This document shows positions 44,205 to 53,300 of a stretch of 64,000 nucleotides of DNA, piece after piece. The DNA is taken from the NCBI RefSeq assembly GCF_014203025.1, contig NZ_JACHID010000002.1, positions 124,001-188,000 of the forward strand, written 5' to 3'. This DNA comes from Desulfurispira natronophila. GTDB lineage: Bacteria; Chrysiogenota; Chrysiogenetes; Chrysiogenales; Chrysiogenaceae. Position 1 is the first letter of the stretch, and each line of letters begins with the position of its first letter. Below the pieces are notes generated by a model. That model did not search any database. It worked only from the letters and a program-made list of their open reading frames with translations, and was not told the origin of the DNA. The position numbers were made by a program, and so were the translations under genes.

Positions 44205-45047
44205 CTACTCTTCATCAAAAAGATTGCCCCCTACCGCACTTCGAGCCACATTAACCGGACACTTTTTACCGGTTATAATCTCAAAGGCCAGCACAGCTTG
44301 CCAAATCAGCATTCCCAGACCGTTGCAGCAGGGAACGTTTGCTTTCCAGGCTAACTCCATGTGTGCTGTGCGAGAGGGTACATAAACCAGGTCGTAAAAA
44401 TAGCGAGCTGGAGCTATGTCATCCTGTGAAAAGAGAGTGGTGCGATCGCTTTTCAGTCCTGCACTGGTGGAGTTGATGACCATGGCATCGGTAAGGTCGG
44501 GCAACGCAGCAGCCACATGCAGGCGCTGGTCTTCCATGGAGTCTACCACCTCATGGGCTCGCTCGGGAGTGCGATTAAAAACTTCAATATTCTTTACCCG
44601 ATGTTGTAGCAGAGCGGGGATAATTCCCCGGGCAGCTCCACCAGCGCCCAGTATGACAATGCGCTGGCCTTCCAGGACTGCTCCACTTTCTTCAATCAGG
44701 CTGCGGCACATGCCTTCGCCATCGGTGTTATATCCCCAGGTGCCATTTTGACGATGGACTACCGTGTTAACAGCCGCAGCCCGGCTGGCACTCCTGTCCA
44801 GGTTGTCGACAAGTCCGGCCGCTTTCTCTTTCCATGGGACAGTGATATTAAGCCCCCCTATAGCGCCTCCGCGGCAGGCTTCCAATACGGCTTCCAGAGT
44901 AAGCTGATTTCTCACGGGAAAGGGCACATAGACCCCATTGTAGCCTGTGTACTCCAGCATGGCTCGGTGGAGTGTCGGGCTCAGGGAGTAGGAGGTGTCG
45001 CCACCAATAAGGCCAAAAACCTTGGTGGTTCCGGTTATGTGTTTCAC
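44205..45047 (-). CDS. aroE: Shikimate dehydrogenase
   Basis: AroE reduces 3-dehydroshikimate with NADPH in the chorismate pathway. The 280-residue protein has the substrate-binding 'YSLSPTLHRAML' and 'GGLNITVPWKE', the catalytic-region 'NTDGEGM', the nucleotide-binding 'ILGAGGAARGIIPAL', 'NSTSAGL' and 'GLGMLIWQAVLAFE'. The GTG at 45047 follows AAGGAG, and the family N-terminus begins there; a longer reading is rejected. It follows the flavoprotein gene by ten bases. The C-terminal 'CPVNVARSAV' tail is slightly extended. Confidence 0.95.
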   Translation of the reverse strand: MKHITGTTKVFGLIGGDTSYSLSPTLHRAMLEYTGYNGVYVPFPVRNQLTLEAVLEACRGGAIGGLNITVPWKEKAAGLVDNLDRSASRAAAVNTVVHRQNGTWGYNTDGEGMCRSLIEESGAVLEGQRIVILGAGGAARGIIPALLQHRVKNIEVFNRTPERAHEVVDSMEDQRLHVAAALPDLTDAMVINSTSAGLKSDRTTLFSQDDIAPARYFYDLVYVPSRTAHMELAWKANVPCCNGLGMLIWQAVLAFEIITGKKCPVNVARSAVGGNLFDEE

Positions 45048-45057
45048 TAGGCTCTCC

Positions 45058-45636
45058 TTATTGTTTATGGATCTGGTGAAGCAACCAGGCCATGTTTTCG
45101 CCAAGAACGCTCATGGTTTCAAGCCCCTCACGGTCACGCTCTACGTCACCGATTTCACGGCCTATACCCATGTTCCAGTATGTGGAGCCAGGAACTACCA
45201 TCTGGCTGATGAGAAAAAATCCATTGATGGAGTGAAAGGCATGCATAGCGCCTCCGCGACGCACAGCAACAACGCCTGCACCAACTTTTCGGCGCAGCAT
45301 GTGTCCATTGGCCCTGGCTACCATGCCGGCTCGATCGATGAGAGCTTTCATCTCAGCAGTAATGTCAGCAAAGTAGGTGGGAGATGCAAGAAGCACCCCC
45401 TGGGAAAGCTGCAGCTGCTCAATACAGTCATTGACGATATCGTCCCGAATGGCACAGCGGCCATCTTTACGTTGCCAACACTGATAACAGGCAGTGCAGC
45501 CGCGAATCTTTTCCCCCGCCAGCTGCATCATGTCAGTCTTTATACCGGCACTCTGCAGGGGCTGAAAAGCGTGCCGAAGTAGAATAGCGCAGTTGCCGTC
45601 CTTGCGGGCACTTCCGTTGATGGCGATCACCTTCAT
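45058..45636 (-). CDS. Iron-sulfur flavoprotein / NADPH-dependent FMN reductase family
   Basis: A 192-residue flavodoxin-fold protein. The FMN phosphate loop is 'INGSARKDGNCAILL'. A compact cysteine motif, Cys47-x2-Cys50-x2-Cys53-x7-Cys61, matches the iron-sulfur flavoprotein (Isf) pattern, so it may hold one [4Fe-4S] cluster with FMN. The second flavin-contact loop is 'LLASPTYFADITAEMKALID'. Such proteins shuttle electrons or reduce quinones and O2 species; the partner is unknown. ATG with AAAGGAGG upstream. It is first in a two-gene unit with aroE, a pairing with no obvious functional link. Confidence 0.87.
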   Translation of the reverse strand: MKVIAINGSARKDGNCAILLRHAFQPLQSAGIKTDMMQLAGEKIRGCTACYQCWQRKDGRCAIRDDIVNDCIEQLQLSQGVLLASPTYFADITAEMKALIDRAGMVARANGHMLRRKVGAGVVAVRRGGAMHAFHSINGFFLISQMVVPGSTYWNMGIGREIGDVERDREGLETMSVLGENMAWLLHQIHKQ

Positions 45637-46076
45637 GGATTCCTCCTTTGTAGGGAATATAGAGATTTCGTCCTTGTCAGAGCCTGCTGTCCCTGCCGCA
45701 AATAAACCTTAGCGACAACATGAGTTGTTACACAGAGACCCACATGTGATATTATGGGCAATAAATGTTTCCCGTAAAGCCATGGTAACATTGCCCCATA
45801 CGCTGAACAAGTCGGAATGGCACACTGTCATGGGCTCCTTTCATACCACTACTCCTGTGTTGGTTACCATAACGATTTTTCCTGGCAAGCCATCTGCGAG
45901 AGTAAATAGAGAGGCACTAAACTCTGCTGTAGTCGCAATATACTCTTGGGGATGTTACGAAGGGAAAGGCGTGGCTATTGGGCCGAAATTTTGTAATGCC
46001 TCGGATTTATATTACATTGAGTAATAAAGAGCCACTTTCATCGCGATGTGGTTAAATCAAAATCAGGAGGCGAACC
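45637..46076. other. Gene-free intergenic region
   Basis: About 440 bp between the divergent flavoprotein and ATP-grasp genes. A 99-codon plus-strand frame (45725-46024) lacks a ribosome-binding site and any family resemblance. No clear terminator or palindrome was seen. It probably holds both promoters. Confidence 0.5.
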
Positions 46077-47300
46077 ATGCAAAAAGATCCCAATAAAGGC
46101 TATGTGGCCTTGCTCGGCTGGAGCCTCAACGCAATTGAAGCCGCTGAGGATTTCGATCGTCGCTATATTGTGGTGGCACCTGAGTGGGCAGAGAAGTATT
46201 GCCAGGAGCACAATATTCCTTATCTGACCTGGAATTACGAGCGCCTTAACGAGCGATCGCTGGAGATTGCACAAAAACTGCAAGAAATGGGCGTTGACGT
46301 GGCTATTCCACTCTTTGAAGAGACGGTAGAATGGGCGGGTGCTATCAATTCCGTTTTACTGGATAATCCGCGACTGCTGGGGCAGTCCATGCTGATGCGA
46401 GACAAATCTTTGATGAAACGCAGAGCACAGCTAGGCGGCATTCGCGTGGGCATTTTTGAAGAAGCGTACCAAAGAGAGGACATTATTCGTTTTCTCAAGC
46501 GGGTAAACCAGACCCTCTTGAAGCTGGACGGCGATCCCAACGACCCGATTCATCTCAAAGCCTTCGACAAGGCCGGTTGCTTAGGGCACCGGGTGGTTCG
46601 CACCCCCGAGGATGTGGATAGTATTCCCGATGACGAGTTCCCCATGCTAATGGAGTCGCACCTGGATGGGTGGGAGTTTGCCGTAGAGGCATGGATTCAT
46701 AATGGAAAAATTCGCTTTCTCAATATTTCTGAGTATGTCACGCTGGGATACTCGGTCTTTGTTCCGGCCACACCGGAGCTGGAAAGTTGGCGCAATAAAA
46801 TTACCAAAGAAATAGAAAAGCTCATCAAGGCATTTGATATCGATTTTGGCTTTGTGCACCCTGAATACTTTGTCACCAGTGATGGCACCATGTACTTTGG
46901 TGAAGTTGCGTACCGTCCACCGGGATTCAAAGTTTTTGAGCTGCTGGAGCGAGTCTATGGTTTCAATGCCTACCAGGCTACCATTCTGGCCTTTGATCCC
47001 AAGACCACTGAAGAGGAGATTACCAGCTTCTTCCCTCGGGAAATTGTAGATGCCAAAGGACACGCTGGTTGTTTTGGCGTTTATCCTCGCCGCCGAGTAG
47101 TCAACCGGCTTGAAATTCCAGAAGAAACTGAAAATCATCCCTACTTTGAATCCCACGAACTGACGCCCCCTCTGGAAGAGACGGTCACGAAACGCACCGC
47201 CTTTGGTACTCACTGGGGGTTGGTCTACTTTGCTGGTGACAACCCCCATACGTTACGCGACTTGCTGAAGCGCCAGGAAGATTTGGACTTTTATGTTTGA
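46077..47300 (+). CDS. ATP-grasp domain ligase, substrate unknown
   Basis: A 407-residue protein with an ATP-grasp fold, which joins a carboxylate to an amine or thiol via an acyl-phosphate. A pre-ATP domain (about 1-110) begins 'GYVALLGWSLNAIEAA'. The ATP-binding region includes 'RDKSLMKRRAQLGG' and 'FPMLMESHLDGWEFAVEAW'. The Mg2+ site is near 'FGFVHPEYFVTSDGTMYFGE', followed by 'VAYRPPG'. It resembles dipeptide- or carnosine-synthase-like members more than purine enzymes, but no specific family was recognised. ATG with CAGGAGG. The next gene follows after 83 bp on the same strand, suggesting a two-gene unit. Confidence 0.82.
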   Translation: MQKDPNKGYVALLGWSLNAIEAAEDFDRRYIVVAPEWAEKYCQEHNIPYLTWNYERLNERSLEIAQKLQEMGVDVAIPLFEETVEWAGAINSVLLDNPRLLGQSMLMRDKSLMKRRAQLGGIRVGIFEEAYQREDIIRFLKRVNQTLLKLDGDPNDPIHLKAFDKAGCLGHRVVRTPEDVDSIPDDEFPMLMESHLDGWEFAVEAWIHNGKIRFLNISEYVTLGYSVFVPATPELESWRNKITKEIEKLIKAFDIDFGFVHPEYFVTSDGTMYFGEVAYRPPGFKVFELLERVYGFNAYQATILAFDPKTTEEEITSFFPREIVDAKGHAGCFGVYPRRRVVNRLEIPEETENHPYFESHELTPPLEETVTKRTAFGTHWGLVYFAGDNPHTLRDLLKRQEDLDFYV

Positions 47301-47383
47301 TAGAATAACTTGGCTAGAAAGTGCCAGAGCTTTGGCTTTTTGAGTATCAAATCGTCTCATGAAAACTCAAGGAGTGGCAGATC

Positions 47384-49426
47384 ATGCCGGATCACTGCGA
47401 AGAACCTACGAGCGATGAGCAAAGACTGCTCGCATTACAGATAAAACTTGATGAAGCTATAGCCATTTTGGCAGGAGCTCGTGACTTTGCCAAGCCCGCA
47501 AAGCTTAGCCGGGTTTACGATACGGCCCGCAGGGTAATGCTGCTACCTGGTGGCTGCGCTGCGATTGAGGAGCGTGCGCAAACCATGGAAGAGGCCGGAG
47601 TGTTTCTCGGTTCTGACTGGGCCAATCCGCAGATTCTCATTCCATCCTTAACAACATACGCTTTACAAAGCACCAGTGCTGACACGGTGGTGGTAGAAGC
47701 CCTGAGCCAGCTGCGTCTGCTGGCGGTTGCACTGGGTAACTACGCCCATCGACAGATATCAGCCCAGCAGGCACATCACTACCTGACCCAAGCACTGGCA
47801 ATCAACCTGTCCATGCTCTTTACCCCTCCCAGTGAAGCTCAACGCGAGAAGCAGGGGCGCTTGGCCCAGCTACCCCGTAATCTCCTGCAGTATTTAGCTC
47901 AGCGTATTGGATACGAGCACATTATTGACACCCTGATTGAAGAAATATGGCGGATACTACAGCAGCGTCCTATTCAGGTGGACATGGTCAGGCAGATGGT
48001 GACGCAGATTGCTATTTGCCAACTCAATCCGGAAATCGATCTGGGCACCAGCGGACAGGGAGCCAATCGACTGGTAAGCAGCCTCTACGGCCCAACCCAG
48101 GCCTGCCATGAGGACCCTGGCGTAGAAGTCTACCTGCAAAGGCTGCAGGTCATGGACACACCCGCCCTGCAGTATGAGGCCACCGGCTTTGCCCGAGCCA
48201 TGCACGATACTGGGCTGGTTTCCCCTTATCACGCCGTACTGTTGCGTTATTTACTAGAGCATGGTGATCACTTGCTCTCCGAAGCCCTCGGCCTTTCAGC
48301 TACGGGACGGGACTGCCTGCTATGCTATCGCCAACTGGTGGGGAGTCTGATTGAGACCGCTGTTCACCCGGCAACAGCTCAGGCCATTTATGGTCTGGCG
48401 CTACTGTTGGAGCGGGGTATATTGTACCAGGCTCCCGTAGCACCGGCCATGTGGCGGCAGCTGGGGCTGAAATTGACAGAAAGTGCTCGCCAGCGATTGC
48501 TGCTGACCTTTGGTGATGCTGTTTCGGCAGAAGCTCGTCTGCTTGAGGGCGTGCTCTGCATGCTAGGGCTTCCTTTAGGCGTAGGGCAAGGCAACAACCC
48601 GACGTGCCAGTCGGCACGCGCCCTCTCCATGTGGGCCTACAACGATCCAGACTATCTGCTGCAAATGGTGGTCTGGGCAGCCCGGGATGATGAAATAATT
48701 ATTCATTTTGAAGGTCAGCCCATATCATCACGCCTCAGTGGTAGCGGAGTAGCCAGTGAAATCCCCATGGACCTTGATCCCGTCTCGTTGCTGGTAGTTA
48801 CTCATCTGGACCGGATTTACGCTGAGATGGGGCGGCGCTGCATCGGGCGCGAAGGTGATCCCCATCGCTGGGTCAATCCGGAATTCCATGGCTGGTGGGC
48901 CGGGCGAGGCTTTAGCATCAACGTGGATGTGGCCACTGGCGAGCTCAATGAACTGGACAGTTTCCTGCGACTTTTCTATGCATGCTACCACCCTCTTTAT
49001 AACGGCAATCAGCCCCTGATACATCCCCAGCCGGCGGGTATTGCCGTAACTGACAGTGCCGCCCGCTTTATTGGCTGGCACGCCATCACTATTCTGCGAG
49101 TAAGTATCGCGCCCAACGAAGAGATGCGAGTCTACTTCTTTAACCCCAATAACGACAGCGGTCAGGACTGGGGTGATGGGGTGCAGGTCAGCACTGCCGG
49201 GAATGCAGAACGCTTTGGCGAGTCGTCTTTACCTTTTGAGCAGTTTGTTTCCCGCCTCTATATATTTCACTATGATCCTCTGGAGCGGGGTGAGTTGGCC
49301 CTGGTAAATACCGAAGAGCTGGAGCGGGTCAAGGGCTACATATTTCGCAGCTGGGGCAGCGATCGCATACCTGAGGGCACCCTGCAGGCTGCAGCAGAGG
49401 GTGGAGCTCAAACACGGCAATCCTGA
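47384..49426 (+). CDS. Uncharacterised protein with papain-like Cys/His/Asn signature
   Basis: A 680-residue soluble protein that I do not recognise. Residues 1-370 are mostly helical, with no signal peptide. The C-terminal third carries a pattern like papain-fold peptidases/transglutaminases: Cys408 in 'GNNPTCQSARALSMWAYND', His566 in 'FIGWHAITILRVS' and Asn587 in 'VYFFNPNNDSGQDWGDG' at the end of the following strand. The spacing and the H-A-x-x-[IV]-L / F-x-N-P pattern fit the fold; activity is inference. The ATG at 47384 follows AAGGAG. It is downstream of and co-directional with the ATP-grasp ligase, so the pair may make and process an amide-linked product. The lone weak hairpin between them should not block read-through. 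Confidence 0.75.
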   Translation: MPDHCEEPTSDEQRLLALQIKLDEAIAILAGARDFAKPAKLSRVYDTARRVMLLPGGCAAIEERAQTMEEAGVFLGSDWANPQILIPSLTTYALQSTSADTVVVEALSQLRLLAVALGNYAHRQISAQQAHHYLTQALAINLSMLFTPPSEAQREKQGRLAQLPRNLLQYLAQRIGYEHIIDTLIEEIWRILQQRPIQVDMVRQMVTQIAICQLNPEIDLGTSGQGANRLVSSLYGPTQACHEDPGVEVYLQRLQVMDTPALQYEATGFARAMHDTGLVSPYHAVLLRYLLEHGDHLLSEALGLSATGRDCLLCYRQLVGSLIETAVHPATAQAIYGLALLLERGILYQAPVAPAMWRQLGLKLTESARQRLLLTFGDAVSAEARLLEGVLCMLGLPLGVGQGNNPTCQSARALSMWAYNDPDYLLQMVVWAARDDEIIIHFEGQPISSRLSGSGVASEIPMDLDPVSLLVVTHLDRIYAEMGRRCIGREGDPHRWVNPEFHGWWAGRGFSINVDVATGELNELDSFLRLFYACYHPLYNGNQPLIHPQPAGIAVTDSAARFIGWHAITILRVSIAPNEEMRVYFFNPNNDSGQDWGDGVQVSTAGNAERFGESSLPFEQFVSRLYIFHYDPLERGELALVNTEELERVKGYIFRSWGSDRIPEGTLQAAAEGGAQTRQS

Positions 49427-49522
49427 CTTTTTACGCCTATTGAGCTGGAAGCAGAAAATAGTCCTGCCAATAACTTCCCGCAGTTATACCCTGTCATGGC
49501 ACTGCCAAGGCGCAGGCGCAGT

Positions 49523-50338
49523 TTACTGATGCTCCAACGGATAGTCTTCCAGGGTAACAAAACGAAAGCCCTTTTTTTGTAAAATAGGTATGGCTTCCAT
49601 GACTCCTTGAGCGGTTTGGCTGCTGGGTTGATTCATATGCAGCAGCACGATGGAGCCGGGACGGGCCTGCAGTATGGCTTTCCTGACCTGTTTGGCGCTG
49701 TAACGGGCCCCTCCGTCTCCAATGATGTCAAACCCTACCGCCTCATAGCCCAACTGGTTGACGATGGTGACGGCTACTTCATCGTAGTAGGCAGTCCCTG
49801 AACGAAAGAAGGTTGCCGCCTTTGGTGTGTGGCTAAGCAGGGACTGGTGGTTGCCCATCACTTCCTCCACAACCTCCTCTACACTGCTGGTTCCCTCTAT
49901 ACCCCAAGCCCTGCGCCCCTGCAGGGAAAGAGGGCGGTGAGTAGTGCCATGGTTGGCCAGAAGAAAGTGGGGCTGATCCGCCAGTTTGCGGGTAATAGCA
50001 GGGTTGGCCGTCATCCAGCGCTGGTTGAGAAAAAGGGTGGCGGGAATTTGGCGTGCCATGAGAAATTCCATCAGCTCCCGATCGTAGCCGTTTCCCCCAG
50101 TCCCCCCACAGGCATCAAAGGTTAGAGCCACAACCTTATCGTCGGTATCCAGCCTCCAGCCAACGCCTTGCACACGGGTACCCCACTGCAGTGGCTTTGG
50201 CCACTGCTGCTGCAAAACCTGCTCGCGCAAAAGTTCTGCTGCTGGTCTTTTTGACTCCGTGGCGGCAGCCGGCAGGTGCAGTAAAATGGCGAGCACGAGG
50301 AGGCCAAACCACTTGCGATAGAAGAATGCCATTTTCAT
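49523..50338 (-). CDS. Exported polysaccharide deacetylase (NodB homology)
   Basis: A 271-residue carbohydrate esterase family 4-like protein with a signal peptide (about 1-27, 'WFGLLVLAILLHLPAAA'). The metal-site motif is 'ALTFDACGG' rather than TFDDG, a known variant among periplasmic members. The second motif is 'NHGTTHRPLS' (His-x3-His) and the later strands are 'FFRSGTAYYDE' and 'IVLLHMNQP'. It would remove N-acetyl groups from peptidoglycan or another cell-surface glycan. It starts four bases after the giant kinase gene ends, so the two are cotranscribed. That links the kinase's operon to envelope remodelling. Confidence 0.88.
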   Translation of the reverse strand: MKMAFFYRKWFGLLVLAILLHLPAAATESKRPAAELLREQVLQQQWPKPLQWGTRVQGVGWRLDTDDKVVALTFDACGGTGGNGYDRELMEFLMARQIPATLFLNQRWMTANPAITRKLADQPHFLLANHGTTHRPLSLQGRRAWGIEGTSSVEEVVEEVMGNHQSLLSHTPKAATFFRSGTAYYDEVAVTIVNQLGYEAVGFDIIGDGGARYSAKQVRKAILQARPGSIVLLHMNQPSSQTAQGVMEAIPILQKKGFRFVTLEDYPLEHQ

Positions 50339-50342
50339 TGGC

Positions 50343-53300
50343 TCAAGAGCTATGGCTACTTATGCGGGGCAGGACAATGCAAAATTTTGCCCCATGCGGG
50401 GTGTTGCTGGCCTCCAGCCGACCGGCTACCTTGGTAATAATTTGGCGACTCAGAGGGAGACCGATGCCCATGCCATCCCGATCCTTGGTGGTGAAGAACG
50501 GCTCGAAGAGCTTGTCTGGCAAAAGCTCTTTCGGAATACCCCCGGCGTTGTCCTCAAAGCACAGTGAAACTGATTCAGCGGTTGCGGTGAGGGTGACCTC
50601 AATATGTGGGCGCACCACCTGCTTTTCCTGCAATGCATCGCGGGCATTGTTGATGATATTAAGCACCACGTGCTTGAACTCACTGGCGTAGCCATCTACC
50701 CAGTAGTCTTCTTTAGAGATAAAATCAAGCTCAATGCCATGGCGCTGCAGGGCTCCCTGCAGCATATTGAGGACTGGGCGGGTTGCTTGCCCGACCCGAA
50801 ACTTTTCCCGCTCTTTAGATGGGCGGAAAAAGTCGCTGAAATCGTCAACTGTTTTACTCATGAAATCCAGGTTGTTCATGATAAGCTCCACTTCCTCTCC
50901 CAGAGCAGCTGAGTCCAGTTCGTCGTTTTCTTGCAGATCAATCAAGCTTTGGGCCAACAGGGCCACATTGTTGAGTGGTTGTTTCCACTGATGGGCGATG
51001 GCGCCGATCATACTTCCCATCTCAGCCATCTTGGCTTGCTGGATCAGCACAGCCCGGTCCAGCTCTCGGTCACGCTTCAACTGTTTTTGCTCCGTAACAT
51101 CCTGCCAGAGCCCAAAAATCATACGGCGATTCTGCAACTCAATGGGAGTAAGGCGAACATTCATGGTGAGATGCTGTCCGTTGCGATGACAGAGAATCCA
51201 CTCGAACTCCTCGGTTATGCCCGAGAGCACCCGACTGATGATAGAAGCGCTGGCTATGGAACTCAGGGTACCGTCGAGCTGGCGCTGCGGGGATATGTCC
51301 AGCGGAGTCTTACCTATTAACTCACCTTGATTATAGCCGAGATCATTGGCAGCAGCGGCATTGCAGGAGACAAATACGTCACCTTCGAGAATCGTAATCC
51401 CCAAGGGTGAGTTGGCAAAGATAGTTTTCAGTTGTTGTTCGCTCTCTTGCCGCCCTTCCTGCTCCTGAGCCACTTGCTGTTCGAGGTTTTTTTGCAGATT
51501 TTTACGGTCGGTAATGTTTACCGCTATCTCAAAACGCACCAGTTTGCCATTGTGCCAGACAATGGCTTGGTCGCGGCACTCATACCACTGCCTGGATATC
51601 GGATTGTAGTGTTCCCAGACCACTGTACCAGCTGGTTTACCCCATTTATCAAGCAGTCGATGGTTAGTGCAGAATTCGCAGGGACGTGGCTGGTTCTGGA
51701 GGACCTTCCAGCAGGGCTGCCCTTCCACGTCACCCACCAGCTCTCGGGTGTATTTATTGATAAAGAGCACTTCATGGTTGCTCATATCCGCCACATAAGC
51801 AATCATCTCCAGGCTGTCGAGCACGTCACGGAACCGCTCTTCACTGCTACGCAGTTGCTCTTCCACTAGTTTGCGATCGGTGATATCCGTAACGTAACCG
51901 TGCCAAAGCACACTGTCATCAGGCTGAGCGACGGGGGTCATATAGGCGTGTACCCATATGGTGCTGGCATGAGGAAGGTTGACCCGGTAGAAAAAGTCCC
52001 AGGGCTCCATGGTTTGGGCTGAGCGCTCAATGTCTGCCAGTACGGTGTCAATGTCGTCCGGGTGTATGTTGCCGAGCGCGGCCCAGGCATCGTCCATGGC
52101 TTCCTGGGCGGTACAGCCGTGGACCTCTTTGGTGCCTTCACTGGCGTAAGGGATGGTGATGGTGCCATCGCTATGCCGTTGCAGCTGATAGAGTATGCCG
52201 CGGATATTGCTGGCCAGGCTTTCCAGACGATGTTGAGACTCTATAGTGTCGGTAATGTCGTAGGCTGAGCCTACCAATTCCAGGGGTTGATCGTTGCGAT
52301 CTCTGGTGGCTACAATCCGATTGTTCATCCAGCGCCATTGTCCGTCGGCATGGCGATAGCGATAGGTCATGGTGCAAGTGTTTCGGGCGCCGTCAGCAAG
52401 CCACTGTTGCGTGGTTTCCTGCAGGTACTGCATGTCGCTTTGAAGCATTATCTGCTGGAAAAAGTGGGGGTTTTCTGCAAGCGTTGCCGGGAGGTACCCG
52501 GTGATTGCTTCGCAGTTTGTGCTGACAAAGGTCATGTTGAGGGGGTCGTCGGCGCTGGCGGTGTAAATAATGGCTGGACTCGCCTGCATGATCCTGTGCA
52601 ACCTGTCCTGGGTTTGCTCCAGTTCGCAGGTGGTCTCCTCCAGTTCCCGGTTGGAGGTTTCCAGTTCTTCATTCATGCTTTGTAGCTCGTCGTGGCTGGC
52701 CTGGAGCTCTTCATTGCTGCTTTGCAGCTCCTCATGCAGGGCGTGCATTTGCTCGTCGGACTGACGGTGACTTTCAATAATTTCCCGCAGGTACGCCTTG
52801 GTTGCCGCTAGATCCAGTTGCAGCTCATCGGTGCTGAGGCCGTGGGTGGAGTCATTGGTTTCTGCGGGCTCTGTGGTCAGGGATTCAAGGGGCTGCTGCT
52901 GAAAGCTGATAACCCAAAGGGGGGCAGTCGGGTCGGTTTGGAGTGGAGTTACCACCAGCCGCACTTCAGAGAGTCCGTGTCGAGTCTCAATAGTTTGCTG
53001 GTGACAGTGTTGCTTTTTTGCGGACCTGCGGCGCAGTGTTACGCGCAGGTCCGGTTCCAGTTGAGGATGGAGGTGGCTAAAGACTAAACCCCCATCCACC
53101 GGTGGTACGGAACTGTGAAAGAAGGGTTCGGCGCTGCCGTGGCAGTAGCGTATGCGATGATGGTGGTTCAGGACGACGAGGAAGTCGCAGGCTTGTTGTA
53201 GTACTTCCAACCACGGATGCTCGGTGGCCACAAAGGGCTTGATGGAGGTTTGTGAGGGCCCTCCAGGTATTATTGGAGGGGAAGAGGGAGGGGTGGTGCT

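Noticed and set aside
45725-46024. 99-codon frame between the flavoprotein and ATP-grasp genes
   Set aside because: No ribosome-binding site, no domain, irregular composition.
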